Positions 33,367 through 43,331 are shown, counted from the stretch's first letter. The stretch: DNA of 64,000 nucleotides from BOG-931 sp963781725 (GCA_963781725.1 CAWAGV010000002.1:682001-746000), one strand, 5' to 3'. A program made the numbers and translations. The notes: generated by a model not told the origin, from the letters alone.

Positions 33367-33814
33367 TATTGTCGCCCCCGACCCCGAACTGCCCCACGCG
33401 ATATTTACGCGAATATTATAGTATTGATCGCGCCCAGTTCACATGAGCAGATGTCATAACGCCGCATGATAATTCCATCAACGGAAGTAAGGCGCATGGC
33501 ACGCAAGACGGATGGCACGTAAGACGGATGGCACGCTGCATGAATGGCTGTTTATTTTTGAGTTGGGGTGCATTGCGCTGATGTCGCCTCATCGTGCAAA
33601 TATCCGGGAACAATCGCAGGCCGTTCGGTAGTGCCCGTGCAAATGTTTGAACCCGGATATTTGAACCGAAGCGCCACTGGCGACTATTAAGTAGGCAGTG
33701 GAGCCTGGATTTGACATTCGCTTCACGAAACAGCGGCAAGGCGGGCAGCATATGTCGAATCCGCTCCGCCAGATCGCACGCTGGCCATTAGCAATTCACT
33801 TTGGAGTTCTGGAA
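33367..33814. other. Gene-free stretch with a short tandem repeat
   Basis: No convincing gene is seen. At 33495-33540 a 16-base phrase (GATGGCACG followed by AAGACG with one C/T change) is repeated about two and a half times. The stretch is more AT-rich than its neighbours and likely holds the divergent promoters of the methyltransferase and the DUF2147 gene. A leftward open frame at 33416-33751 looks spurious. Confidence 0.5.
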
Positions 33815-34399
33815 ATGCGGGCAGTACTGCTTACCCTGGCGACATTGGCGTCGCTCATCGTCACCGGCCACGGCCTGTCTGCCGATCCATCGCCGGTGGG
33901 ATTGTGGCAGGCGGTCGACGATGACACCAAGCAACCGACCGGCTGGTTCCTGATCCGGGAGCAGAACGGCGTTTACGCCGGCATCATCGCCAAGATGTTT
34001 CTCAAACCCGGCGAAGATCCCAATGCGGTCTGCGACCAGTGCAAGGACGATCGCAAAGACCATCCCTGGCTCGGTCTCGAACTTATTCGCGGCATGCAGC
34101 AGGAAAAACCCGACAAATATGCCGGCGGAACGATCCTCGATCCGCGGGATGGCAAGGTTTACAAGGCAACCATGACGGTTTCGCCCGACGGGCAGATGCT
34201 CACGGTCCGTGGCTATCTGGGAGTCGAGTTGCTGGGGCGCAATCAGTATTGGCAGCGGCTACCGGATTCGGCGATGACTCAGCTCGACCCGTCGGTCAAT
34301 CCAAACCCGGCGCCTCCTCAAGGAGCCGCCCCGGCGCGCAAGCCTGCAGCGCCGAACACCATGATGGCCCCCAACACGATGGCGCCAAAGAAGCCCTAG
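33815..34399 (+). CDS. Secreted DUF2147 family protein
   Basis: A 194-residue exported protein: signal peptide MRAVLLTLATLASLIVTGHG, then the DUF2147 core (SPVGLWQAVDDDTKQPTGWF, YAGIIAKMFLKPGEDPNAVC, LIRGMQQEKPDKYAGGTILD, GYLGVELLGRNQYWQRL) and a Pro/Ala/Met-rich tail (APNTMMAPNTMAPKKP). DUF2147 proteins are of unknown function. Related ones occur beside hopanoid and lipid genes. ATG 33815 begins the signal peptide. Its end overlaps the convergent hpnN stop by four bases. Confidence 0.82.
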   Translation: MRAVLLTLATLASLIVTGHGLSADPSPVGLWQAVDDDTKQPTGWFLIREQNGVYAGIIAKMFLKPGEDPNAVCDQCKDDRKDHPWLGLELIRGMQQEKPDKYAGGTILDPRDGKVYKATMTVSPDGQMLTVRGYLGVELLGRNQYWQRLPDSAMTQLDPSVNPNPAPPQGAAPARKPAAPNTMMAPNTMAPKKP

Positions 34400-37008
34400 G
34401 GCTTCGGAAGATTCGCCGCTTCAGTTTCCCGCGGCTTGCCCATCAGGATCGGCTGGAACAGCGCCGCGGCGGCCATCGTGGTGATCAGCGAAATCGCCAG
34501 CAGCTTGCCCATGCTGGACGTGCCCGGGTGGCTGGAGAACCATAGGCTGCCGAACGCCGTCGCGGTGGTGAGCGCGCTGAATGTCACCGCGCGCGTCAGC
34601 ACCGATTGCAACAGGTTGGTCTGCCCTTCACGCCAGGCCATGATATAATAAATCTTGAACGCCACGCCGACGCCGAGCAACAGCGGCAGCGCGATGATGT
34701 TGGCGAAGTTCAGCGGCAATCCGATCAGGACGCAGACTTCCATCGTCACGACGCCGGCCACCAGCAAGGGAATGAGCGTCAGCAGGACGTCGCTGAGGCG
34801 GCGGAGCGTGATCCAAAGAATGATGGTGATCGAGATCAGCGCGCAGGCGCCGGCTATGATGAAGGCGGTGACGACGGTACGGCGCGCCTCGAGGATTGAA
34901 ATCGGTCCCTCGGTCGCATTGGGCGCCACGGCCTGAACGGCGTGCGCGAACCTGCGCAGCACATCGTTGTTGTTGGAATCCCCCTTGGGCGCAATGTCGA
35001 CGCGGGCTTGGCCGTCCGGCGTCACCCAATCGCGCGCAAGATCCTTCGGCAGATTGTCGCGCGTGATCTTTTGCGCCTTGAGCAGATTGCGCAGGTCATC
35101 GAGGATCGTCTTCAGCGGCTGGACGAAGACGCCGTCGGCACGCTGCCGCGTCGCCGGATCGGCCTTGGCCAGCGCCGCCATCGCCGCAGCAAGGCGTTTT
35201 GCGGCCACCGCTCCGGCGCCGGTGCCATTGCCGGCGAGCCTGTTGAGCGCATCGACGGTCGAATTGATCATGCTGACGGTCTGCTCGTCCGAGGTCGGCG
35301 ACGCCGGGGTCTTCGGATTGAGCGCGCCATCAAGCGTCTTGGCGGCATTCTGGATCAGCGCGAGCTTTTCGTCCTGATGGTCCGGAATGAACGTCGAGAG
35401 AGTCGAAACGCGCGCGACTTCGGGCAATGCCCGCAGCTTCACGGCCAGCTGGTCGGCCTTGTCCAGTGACGCCTCCAATGCCGCGATGTCGTTGGCGCCG
35501 CTTTCCGGATCGCTCTTGAGCTCCAGATAGGTCGACACCGACTCGACCTTGGGGCTGCGCAGATTCATCGGATTGAAGTCGAATTGCAGCCAATACAACA
35601 GCGGCAGCCCGCCGATGACCACGAACAGCGTGGTGAGCAGGATCAGCATCCGGTGCCGTTCGAGGAACCGGTCGACCGGCGCCATGTACGAGTAACCGAG
35701 CTGGGCCGGCTCGCTCGGCGGTTTGACGATGCTCAGCAACGCCGGCAGCAGCGTGACGCTGGTGAAGAATGCGATCAGCATGCCGACGCCGGCGATCAGG
35801 CCGAGTTCGGACACGCCCTTGTAGTCGGTCGGCATGAACGACAGGAAGCCGGCGGCGGTCGCAAGCCCGGCGAGCGTCAGCGGCGCACCGGCGCGCCGGC
35901 CGGTCTCCAGCAACGCTTCGTGCAGGTTGTCCTTGTTAAAGCGCTCGGACCGGTAGCGGACACTGAACTGAATACCGAAATCGACGCCGAGGCCGACGAA
36001 CAGCACCGCGAAATAGACCGATATCAGATTGAGCGTGCCGACCATCAGCATGCCGGTGGCGGCCGTGACCGCCAGTCCGACGACAAGGCTGACAAAGACG
36101 GCGAAAATGATCCGCCACCAGCGCAATGCCATCCACAAGATGAGCAGCACGATGGCAATGGTCACGGTGGCGTTGATGCCGGCGTTTTCCTTGATGGTGC
36201 CGAATTCTTCGTCGGCCATCGGCACCGGTCCGGTCAGCCGCAGGCGCGCCTCATATTTGGAAGCGAAATTCGCATCAGCCGCCGCCTTGCGAATGGCATT
36301 GCTGGCCTTCATGCCCGGTTCAAGCTCGGAATAGTCGAGCACGCCCTGAATATTCAGGAAACGCGTCCGGTCGCTGGCGGTGGACGCCTTGCCCTGAACC
36401 ATGTCGCGCCAGGAAAAGCTCGCCGGCTGGTTGGCATTGATCTTCTCGATGGCGTCGGCGCCGAGCGTCATCGGCCACGTCATGTTATCGAGCGTGATCT
36501 GGCCGCCTTGAACGCCGAGCAACCCGAATTGCAGCGCCTGCACCACGCCACGCAGACTAGGATCGGTGGCCAGTACTTGTACGAGACGCTGGGCTTTCGA
36601 CAGGTTGGCCAATTGCGGCCCGAGTTCGTCGGTCGATTCGAAAAGGAAGCCGTTCTGCGCAAAGAACGGTCCGCCTTTCGGCTGATCGATCGAGCGGAAC
36701 AGGTCTTTCTGCTGCGACAGCCGCGCCGCCAGGTCGTTGGTGGCTTCTTCGACAAGCTCCGGCGTCGGCGCATCGATCACCGCAACGATCAATTCGTATT
36801 GCGGAAAGGCTTTCTCGAAAGCCATTTCGCGCTGCCGCCACGGAATGTTTGTCGAGATGAGCTGGTTAATGTCGGTCGTCATGGAAAAATGCGTCGCCGC
36901 ATACCAGGACGATGCCGCGGTGAGCAGTACAGCGATACCGACGACAGGCCAGGCAAATCGCGCGCAAATTTCAATCGCGCGGACAACGGCGGCAGTGATG
37001 CTCTTCAT
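34396..37008 (-). CDS. hpnN: Hopanoid RND-family transporter HpnN
   Basis: An 870-residue MMPL/RND membrane protein with two sets of transmembrane segments. An N-terminal helix (FAWPVVGIAVLLTAASSWYA) is followed by a large periplasmic domain and a sterol-sensing-like helix block (LILWMALRWWRIIFAVFVSL, FAVLFVGLGVDFGIQFSVRY). A second periplasmic domain and a second helix block (LLLGVGVAFKIYYIMAWREG) come after. It matches HpnN, which moves hopanoids to the outer membrane in related bacteria. It is separate from, but on the same strand as, the shc operon 3 kb away, with ispH and hpnH between them on the other strand. Confidence 0.92.
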   Translation of the reverse strand: MKSITAAVVRAIEICARFAWPVVGIAVLLTAASSWYAATHFSMTTDINQLISTNIPWRQREMAFEKAFPQYELIVAVIDAPTPELVEEATNDLAARLSQQKDLFRSIDQPKGGPFFAQNGFLFESTDELGPQLANLSKAQRLVQVLATDPSLRGVVQALQFGLLGVQGGQITLDNMTWPMTLGADAIEKINANQPASFSWRDMVQGKASTASDRTRFLNIQGVLDYSELEPGMKASNAIRKAAADANFASKYEARLRLTGPVPMADEEFGTIKENAGINATVTIAIVLLILWMALRWWRIIFAVFVSLVVGLAVTAATGMLMVGTLNLISVYFAVLFVGLGVDFGIQFSVRYRSERFNKDNLHEALLETGRRAGAPLTLAGLATAAGFLSFMPTDYKGVSELGLIAGVGMLIAFFTSVTLLPALLSIVKPPSEPAQLGYSYMAPVDRFLERHRMLILLTTLFVVIGGLPLLYWLQFDFNPMNLRSPKVESVSTYLELKSDPESGANDIAALEASLDKADQLAVKLRALPEVARVSTLSTFIPDHQDEKLALIQNAAKTLDGALNPKTPASPTSDEQTVSMINSTVDALNRLAGNGTGAGAVAAKRLAAAMAALAKADPATRQRADGVFVQPLKTILDDLRNLLKAQKITRDNLPKDLARDWVTPDGQARVDIAPKGDSNNNDVLRRFAHAVQAVAPNATEGPISILEARRTVVTAFIIAGACALISITIILWITLRRLSDVLLTLIPLLVAGVVTMEVCVLIGLPLNFANIIALPLLLGVGVAFKIYYIMAWREGQTNLLQSVLTRAVTFSALTTATAFGSLWFSSHPGTSSMGKLLAISLITTMAAAALFQPILMGKPRETEAANLPKP

Positions 37009-37458
37009 GGGGCCTGCGGAATGAAACGGTCAGAAGGGTTGGAATGATCGGCTTTAACTATCGTTTGAGTGGTCAAGAGAAAGGCAAAACCGAGGCGGTC
37101 TGTTCCACTCTCTCGAACTACTCCAGAACAGGACGCCAAAGCGACGTTAGATGCCCCGAAACGCAACAAAAGTGCAATCACGGATAATTTCCCGGGGTGA
37201 ATTGCCCAAAATTCAGGCGTTTTGACGGGCATTCGGCAACAGACGCCAAGCGGATGCTGGACAAACCGGGCATTTCCGCTCAAAGGTTCCCGTAAATATT
37301 GTCCACGATTGGTCGGCCCCCCGGTTACGTCAAAGACCGGGGTTGATTGTCACGCAATCCTTGCCGAAATAACCGGGACAGCCATCACGCTGGCGGTAGC
37401 CGGGCGCTGTTGCGGCGCAAAGCCGCAGAGCGGCCCTCGCCCGAGAGGTCGATTGAAG
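37009..37458. other. Divergent promoter region between hpnN and ispH
   Basis: 450 bases with no gene I can support. The frame of ispH stays open upstream to 37222 but the added residues do not resemble IspH, and the canonical start is 37459. Promoters for both directions must lie here, though I could not fix convincing boxes. Confidence 0.5.
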
Positions 37459-38418
37459 ATGAAAGTGATACTTGCCCAACCCCGCGGTTTTTGCGCCGGC
37501 GTCGTGCGCGCCATCGAGATCGTGGAGCGCGCGCTGCAAAAATACGGACCGCCGGTCTATGTGCGCCACGAGATCGTGCACAACAAGCACGTCGTCGAGA
37601 GCCTCAAGGCCAAGGGCGCCCGCTTCGTCGAAGAGCTGTCCGAAGTGCCGCCGAATGCGGTGACGATTTTCTCGGCGCATGGCGTCGCCAAAAGCATCGA
37701 AGAGGAAGCCGCATCGCGGCAGCTTCCGGTGCTCAACGCCACCTGCCCGCTGGTCACCAAGGTTCACAACCAGGGCAAGCGTTACGTCGGCCAGGGCCGC
37801 AGACTCATTCTGATCGGCCACGCCGGACATCCGGAGGTCGAAGGCACGATGGGCCAGATCGCCGAACCGGTGACCCTGGTGCAGACCGAGAGCGACGTCG
37901 CTTCACTCGATATCCCGTCCGATACCCCGGTCGCCTATGTCACGCAGACCACGCTCAGCGTCGACGATACGCGCGGCATCATCGCGGCCCTGCACGCCCG
38001 CTTCACCGATATGGTCGGGCCGGAGACGCGCGATATTTGTTACGCGACGCAGAACCGCCAGACCGCCGTGCGCGAACTCAGTAAGCTTGTCGACGTTATC
38101 CTGGTGGTCGGAGCCAAGAACAGTTCCAATTCCAACCGGCTGCGCGAGATCGGCGAAGAAGAAGGCCGCCCGAGCTACCTGATCGCCGACGGCAACGAAG
38201 TGGATGCGGGATGGTTCAAGGATGCCAAGACCGTCGGCATTACCGCTGGAGCCTCGGCCCCGGAAGTGCTGGTGGAGGACGTGATCGATGCGTTGCGCCG
38301 GCTCGGGCCGGTCGAGGTCAGTGAATTGACCGGACGCCAGGAGACAATTGAATTCCGTCTGCCGCCGGAACTGACCGACGGCACGGCTGCGGGCCGCCGG
38401 GCGGCGGCAAGAGTTTAG
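37459..38418 (+). CDS. ispH: 4-hydroxy-3-methylbut-2-enyl diphosphate reductase (IspH)
   Basis: A 319-residue iron-sulfur enzyme, the last step of the MEP isoprenoid pathway, making IPP and DMAPP. The three cluster cysteines lie in LAQPRGFCAGVVRAIEIV, VLNATCPLVTKVHNQGKRY and DICYATQNRQTAV. Active-site HEIVHN and IGHAGHPEVEGTMGQ are present, as is the SSNSNRLREI phosphate-binding motif. ATG 37459 gives the standard N-terminus MKVILAQPRGFC. Placement directly upstream of hpnH is common in hopanoid loci. Confidence 0.95.
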   Translation: MKVILAQPRGFCAGVVRAIEIVERALQKYGPPVYVRHEIVHNKHVVESLKAKGARFVEELSEVPPNAVTIFSAHGVAKSIEEEAASRQLPVLNATCPLVTKVHNQGKRYVGQGRRLILIGHAGHPEVEGTMGQIAEPVTLVQTESDVASLDIPSDTPVAYVTQTTLSVDDTRGIIAALHARFTDMVGPETRDICYATQNRQTAVRELSKLVDVILVVGAKNSSNSNRLREIGEEEGRPSYLIADGNEVDAGWFKDAKTVGITAGASAPEVLVEDVIDALRRLGPVEVSELTGRQETIEFRLPPELTDGTAAGRRAAARV

Positions 38419-38488
38419 TAAAGAGTCTAGAGTTTAACCGCCGAACGCCCGCCATCGACGGACGGAAACACCAAAGAGGATTGTGGTT

Positions 38489-39652
38489 GTGACTGTATCT
38501 CTACGCCAAATGACGGCTGTCGGTTCGTACATCATGAAGCAGCGCCTCGCGGGGCGGAAACGCTATCCGCTGGTGCTGATGCTGGAGCCGCTGTTCCGCT
38601 GCAATCTCGCCTGCGTCGGCTGCGGCAAGATCGATTACCCCGATGCGATCCTCAACAAGCGCCTCTCGGTGCAGGAATGCCTCGACGCAGTTGACGAATG
38701 CGGCGCGCCGATGGTGGCGATTCCGGGCGGCGAGCCGCTGATCCACAAGGAAATCGGCGAGATCGTGCGCGGCATCGTCGCGCGCAAGAAGTTCGTCTCG
38801 CTCTGCACCAACGCGCTGCTGTTGGAAAAGAAGCTGAACCTGTTCGAGCCGTCGCCCTATCTGTTCTTCTCGGTGCATCTCGATGGCATCAAGAAGCACC
38901 ACGACAAGTCGGTGTGCATGGACGGCGGCTTCGAGCGCGCCGTGGACGCGATCAAGGCGGCCAAGGCCAAGGGCTTCTCGGTCAACGTCAACTGCACGGT
39001 GTTCGACGGACACCCGGCCGAGGACATCGCGGAATTCCTCGATCTCACCGCGGAGCTCGGCGTCGGCGTTTCGATTTCTCCCGGCTACGCCTATGAGCGC
39101 GCGCCGGACCAGGAGCACTTCCTGTCGCGCCGCAAGACCAAGGAACTGTTCCGCAAGGTGTTCGCGCTCGGCAAGGGCAAGAAGTGGAACCTGACCCACT
39201 CCGGCATGTTCCTCGACTTCCTCGCCGGCAATCAGGAATTCCACTGCACGCCGTGGGGCATGCCGACCCGCAATATCTTCGGCTGGCAGAAGCCGTGCTA
39301 CCTGCTCGGCGAAGGCTACGCCAAGACCTTCACCGAATTGATGGAGACCACGGACTGGGATGCCTACGGCACCGGCAAGTATGAAAAGTGCGCCAACTGC
39401 ATGGCGCATTGCGGCTACGAGCCGACCGCAGCCGACGCCATGATGAAGCATCCGTTGAGCGCGGCGATGATCGGCCTGTTCGGCGTCAAGACCGAAGGAC
39501 CGATGGCGCCGGAGATCGACATGTCACAGCAGCGCCCGGCGCAATACATCTTCGACGGCCAGGTGCAGCAGAAGCTGTCGGAAATCCGCGCCAACGAAGC
39601 CCGCGAGAAGCCGGCCAAGGACGCCGCGCGCACCTCGGCAAGCGCGGCGTAA
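38489..39652 (+). CDS. hpnH: Adenosyl-hopene transferase HpnH (radical SAM)
   Basis: A 387-residue radical SAM enzyme. CNLACVGC carries the CxxxCxxC cluster, followed by MVAIPGGEPLIHKEIGEIV and VHLDGIKKHHDKSVCMDGGF, and the C-terminal cysteine-rich CANCMAHCGYEPTAADAM typical of the group. HpnH adds the adenosyl group to diploptene, the first step to extended hopanoids. A GTG at 38489 sits eight bases after AGAGGA and was chosen over GTG 38483. It is 70 bases downstream of ispH. Confidence 0.94.
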   Translation: MTVSLRQMTAVGSYIMKQRLAGRKRYPLVLMLEPLFRCNLACVGCGKIDYPDAILNKRLSVQECLDAVDECGAPMVAIPGGEPLIHKEIGEIVRGIVARKKFVSLCTNALLLEKKLNLFEPSPYLFFSVHLDGIKKHHDKSVCMDGGFERAVDAIKAAKAKGFSVNVNCTVFDGHPAEDIAEFLDLTAELGVGVSISPGYAYERAPDQEHFLSRRKTKELFRKVFALGKGKKWNLTHSGMFLDFLAGNQEFHCTPWGMPTRNIFGWQKPCYLLGEGYAKTFTELMETTDWDAYGTGKYEKCANCMAHCGYEPTAADAMMKHPLSAAMIGLFGVKTEGPMAPEIDMSQQRPAQYIFDGQVQQKLSEIRANEAREKPAKDAARTSASAA

Positions 39653-39655
39653 GTC

Positions 39656-39970
39656 CTACTCTTCGCCGCCGTCGGTTCCGAGCGAAACCGTGCTGTCCGT
39701 CAGTTCCGGCTCATGAACCTCAAGCTTGGGCGGATCGGAATCGGTCCAGTTGGCCAAGTTTACAACCACGCCGACCGCGCCAACATCGGATTGCGGAACA
39801 TCCAGCACCGCATTAATCGGCTCGACAATGTTCAGCCCGTTGCCGTCGATGAAATAGGTGTGATCGCCCCAGATTTTATGAAGCTGCGGCACCAAAGGGT
39901 GGTCATCCGGCAGCGCCTCAAGCTCAAGCTGGGTTTTGGTGCGCGCGACCTGTGCGGTATTGAGTCTCAT
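39656..39970 (-). CDS. Conserved-looking small protein of unknown function
   Basis: A 104-residue soluble protein (MRLNTAQVARTKTQLELEAL, HPLVPQLHKIWGDHTYFIDG, NGLNIVEPINAVLDVPQSD, VGVVVNLANWTDSDPPKLEV). A GGGAG ribosome site precedes the ATG. The stop lies 3 bases from the convergent hpnH stop. I do not recognise the family. Codon use looks like that of its neighbours, and the position inside the hopanoid locus is the only clue to its role. Confidence 0.6.
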   Translation of the reverse strand: MRLNTAQVARTKTQLELEALPDDHPLVPQLHKIWGDHTYFIDGNGLNIVEPINAVLDVPQSDVGAVGVVVNLANWTDSDPPKLEVHEPELTDSTVSLGTDGGEE

Positions 39971-40122
39971 CGCGATACTCCCGTGTTATCCCCCTAAGCT
40001 CGCAGCCTTAGCGGGGAACTCGTGACATCGGATCGGCAGCGCCGGGCCTTCCACCGCCAAGTGGTCGTAAGGCAACGCGGTCAACCGTCTTGAGTTCGCT
40101 GTCGGCGCGGATTCGGGCGTCG

Positions 40123-42057
40123 TTACATCCCGTACGCCACGGCTTTGGTATTGCCGCTTTTCAGGTTGCGATAGCGCGCCAGCGCCCACAGCGGGAAGAA
40201 TTTCGAATAGCCGTGGTAGCGCAGATAAAACACCCGCGGGAAACCGGTCGCAGTGTAGCGCGGCTCGTCCCAGAAGCCGTCGGCGCCTCGATGCGCGGTG
40301 AGGTAGCCGATGCCGCGCGCCACGGCGGGATGATCGACCTCACCGGCCGCCATCAGGCCGAGCAGCGCCCACGCGGTCTGTGACGCGGTCGACGGCGCTT
40401 TCTCGAAGCCTTTATAGTCGAGCTTGTAGCTCGAGCCGTCCTCGCCCCAGCCGCCGTCGTCGTTCTGGATGCGCGCGAGCCAATCCACCGCCTTGCGCAT
40501 TTCCGGCGCGCCGCGATCGACGCCGGCCATGTTGAGCGCGCACAGCACCGACCAGGTGCCGTAGATGTAATTCATGCCCCAGCGGCCGTACCACGAGCCT
40601 TCGGCTAGCTGCACGCGGCGCAGATAATCGATCGCGCGCCTGACCGGCGCGCTGTTGGCGGCGGTTTCGCCGAACTGCGCCAGCATCGACACGCAGCGTG
40701 CGGTGACGTCCTCGGTCGGCGGATCGAGCAAGGCGCCGTGATCGGCGAACGGAATGTTGTTGAGATAATAAAACTCGTTGTCGGCGTCGAACGCGCCCCA
40801 GGCGCCGTTCTCGCTCTGCATGCCGACGATCCATTCGCGGGCGCGGGCGAGGCTCGGCGCGAATTCCTGGCTGCCTGATTTCGTCTGCACCCGGTCCATC
40901 GCCATGGCGACAACCGCGGTGTCGTCGACGTCCGGATAATGGGCGTTGGCGTACTGAAACGCCCAGCCGCCGGGACGCAGATCAGGACGGCGCGCAATCC
41001 AGTCGCCGCGCACATCGAGGATCTGCTTCGGCACGAGCCAGTCGAGCCCGCGCTTGACCTGAGCCTCGGCCCGTTCGCCGCCGGCTTCCAGCAAGGCATG
41101 ACAGACCAGTCCGGTGTCCCAGATCGGCGACACGCAGGGCTGGCAATAGGCTTCGTGATCGTGCACGGCCAGAAGTTTCTCGACCGATTTACGCGCGATC
41201 GCACGCTGCGGATGAGTTTCGGGATAGCCGAGCACGTCGAACATCATCACGCTGTTCGCCATGGCCGGAAAGATCGCGCCAAGCCCGTCTTCGCCGTTGA
41301 GGCGCTCATTGACCCACGCCACCGCGCGGTCGAAGGCGCGCTGCCGGGTCCACTTCGGAAAAAACGGATCCGTCGCGCGCAGCACGTTGTCGACGGCGCG
41401 GAAGAACCAGAACCACGTCGCCTTCTGCTGCGGCGCCTTTGGCGACGGGCCGACGCTCTGTGGCGGTTCCAGAAACAACTCGTCGATGCGGACGCCCTTG
41501 GCGTTGCGCGCCTGCGGCTTCTTCGCCATCAGCACCAGGAGCGGAACGATGACGGTGCGGCTCCAGTAGGAAATCTTGTCGAGGTGAAACGGAAACCATT
41601 TCGGCAGCAGCATGATCTCAATCGGCATCACCGGGACGGCGCGCCACGATACAAAGCCGAACAGCGCCAGCATGATGCGCGTGAACACGTTTGCCTTCGC
41701 GGCGCCGCCGCGCGCGAGCAACGCCTCGCGGGCGCGCCGCATGTGATCGGCGTCGATCGGATCGCCGATCATCTTCAATGCGAAATAGGCCTTTACCGTC
41801 GCGCTGATGTCGAGATCGCCTTCGGCGAACAGCGGCCAGCCGCCATGGGTGCCCTGAATGCGGCGCAGATAGGCAGCGATCTTCTGCTCCAGCGCCGCAT
41901 CAACCGGCTCGCCGAGGTAATGCCGCAGCAGCACGTATTCGGCGGGAATGGTGGCGTCGGCTTCGAGCTCGAACACCCAATGACCGTCCGGCTGCTGATG
42001 CGCCAGCAACGCATCAGTCGCGGATTGAATGCTCTGCTCGAGTTTCTGGTCGGTCAT
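40123..42057 (-). CDS. shc: Squalene-hopene cyclase
   Basis: A 644-residue cyclase with the DVDDTA catalytic aspartate motif near residue 374, and repeated QW motifs (for example QQPDGHWVFE, QSENGAWGAFD, QLAEGSWYGRWG, QNDDGGWGEDG). It converts squalene to hopene. ATG 42057 overlaps the hpnE stop by four bases, and the long open frame beyond (to 42420) is not protein-like. It is the last gene of hpnB-C-D-E-shc. Confidence 0.96.
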   Translation of the reverse strand: MTDQKLEQSIQSATDALLAHQQPDGHWVFELEADATIPAEYVLLRHYLGEPVDAALEQKIAAYLRRIQGTHGGWPLFAEGDLDISATVKAYFALKMIGDPIDADHMRRAREALLARGGAAKANVFTRIMLALFGFVSWRAVPVMPIEIMLLPKWFPFHLDKISYWSRTVIVPLLVLMAKKPQARNAKGVRIDELFLEPPQSVGPSPKAPQQKATWFWFFRAVDNVLRATDPFFPKWTRQRAFDRAVAWVNERLNGEDGLGAIFPAMANSVMMFDVLGYPETHPQRAIARKSVEKLLAVHDHEAYCQPCVSPIWDTGLVCHALLEAGGERAEAQVKRGLDWLVPKQILDVRGDWIARRPDLRPGGWAFQYANAHYPDVDDTAVVAMAMDRVQTKSGSQEFAPSLARAREWIVGMQSENGAWGAFDADNEFYYLNNIPFADHGALLDPPTEDVTARCVSMLAQFGETAANSAPVRRAIDYLRRVQLAEGSWYGRWGMNYIYGTWSVLCALNMAGVDRGAPEMRKAVDWLARIQNDDGGWGEDGSSYKLDYKGFEKAPSTASQTAWALLGLMAAGEVDHPAVARGIGYLTAHRGADGFWDEPRYTATGFPRVFYLRYHGYSKFFPLWALARYRNLKSGNTKAVAYGM

Positions 42058-43331
42058 TGCATCGCGGAGGCAGGTTTGCCGGAAATTATTTTGGCGGCGC
42101 GCTGTCCGGAACGGATCGCGCCTTCGATGGTGGCAGGCAGCCCGGTATCGGTCCAGTCGCCGGCAAGGACGAGATTGCGCCAGCGGGTCACCGGGCCCGG
42201 ACGCCGCGCATCCTGCGCCGGTGTCGCGGCAAAAGTGGCGCGGCGTTCGCGCACGATCTGCCACGGCGGGATCGCCCCGCCCGGCAACACCGCCGGCAAG
42301 CCGGTCGCGGCGGCGACCTCGCTCCAGATTGTCTTCGCCAATGTTTCGCGCGGCGTATCGAGCAAACGGTCGCCGGCGCTGATGGTGACCGAGACGCGGC
42401 CGGCAAACGTGAAAATCCATTCCACCGTGCCGTTGAGCACGCCAAGGATCGGCGGCGCGCCGGGTGGCGGCTCGATCCGGAAATGGGCGTTGACGATGGC
42501 GCGAAACTCCGTCGGGACCTCGAGACCGCTCACCAGCGCCGCCGCCGCATACGGCGGCACGGCGAGGACGACGGCATCATCGGTGCCGAGCGGCACGGTC
42601 TCGCCGCCGAAATCGAGCGCCTCGACGCGGCTATCGGCGAAACGCAACCCGCGCAACTGATGCTCCAGACGCACGTCGGCGCCGCGCGCCGTCAGCGCCG
42701 CCAGCGCCGGCTCGACCAGCGTCGGGCCAAGCCCGTCGCGGGCGATCAGCGGACGGCAGGCGAGGCCGCCGGCGCCAAGGGTTTCGCGGACGATCGCGGC
42801 GGCGAGCCGCGCCGCGCCGCGCGGCGGATCGATATTGAGCGCCGCCAGCAAAAGCGGCTCGACCAGCCGCTTGTAGAGCGTGCCCTCGCAGGCAATGACC
42901 TCGCCGACCGATTGTCCCGGTGCCGGCCGCAGCAGCTTTGCCAGGGCCAGGTAATCGAGCGCGCGGGTGCCCGGCACGCGGCGGTTGTTGTCGAAAATCC
43001 AGAACGGCAGCCGGCCATCGTTGAACCGCAAGGTCCAGCGCGCGCGGCTTGCCAGATCGATGAAATTGAATTCGGCATGCGCCGGACCGATCAGCTTGCC
43101 GGCAGCGCCGACGTCGCGCAGAAAGTCCATCGCGGCGTGGTTGCCGGACAGCAGCAGGTGATTGCCGTTGTCGATGGTCATGCCGATCGCCGCATCATGG
43201 TACGAGCGGCAGCGGCCGCCCGCAAACGCCGTGGCTTCGTGCACGACCACGCGGTCGCCGCGCGCCGACAATTTGAGCGCGGCGGAAAGCCCGGCAAGAC
43301 CGCCGCCGATGATGTGGATCGTACGGGCCAT
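42054..43331 (-). CDS. hpnE: Hydroxysqualene dehydroxylase HpnE
   Basis: A 425-residue FAD-dependent amine-oxidase-like protein: dinucleotide motif IHIIGGGLAGLSAALKLSA, GGRCRSYHD, NGNHLLLSGNHAAMDFL and the C-terminal FAD motif NLVLAGDWTDTGLPATIEGA. It reduces hydroxysqualene to squalene, following HpnC and HpnD. The start overlaps the hpnD stop by one base (TGATG). Confidence 0.93.
   Translation of the reverse strand: MARTIHIIGGGLAGLSAALKLSARGDRVVVHEATAFAGGRCRSYHDAAIGMTIDNGNHLLLSGNHAAMDFLRDVGAAGKLIGPAHAEFNFIDLASRARWTLRFNDGRLPFWIFDNNRRVPGTRALDYLALAKLLRPAPGQSVGEVIACEGTLYKRLVEPLLLAALNIDPPRGAARLAAAIVRETLGAGGLACRPLIARDGLGPTLVEPALAALTARGADVRLEHQLRGLRFADSRVEALDFGGETVPLGTDDAVVLAVPPYAAAALVSGLEVPTEFRAIVNAHFRIEPPPGAPPILGVLNGTVEWIFTFAGRVSVTISAGDRLLDTPRETLAKTIWSEVAAATGLPAVLPGGAIPPWQIVRERRATFAATPAQDARRPGPVTRWRNLVLAGDWTDTGLPATIEGAIRSGQRAAKIISGKPASAMQ

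Noticed and set aside
33416..33751. Leftward 111-codon frame in the gap before the DUF2147 gene
   Set aside because: It includes the tandem repeat, has no ribosome site, and its residues (many Arg, Cys, His) look like translated intergenic DNA.
37222..37458. 79-codon extension of ispH
   Set aside because: IspH normally begins at the MKVILAQPRGFC motif (37459). The added residues show no conservation.
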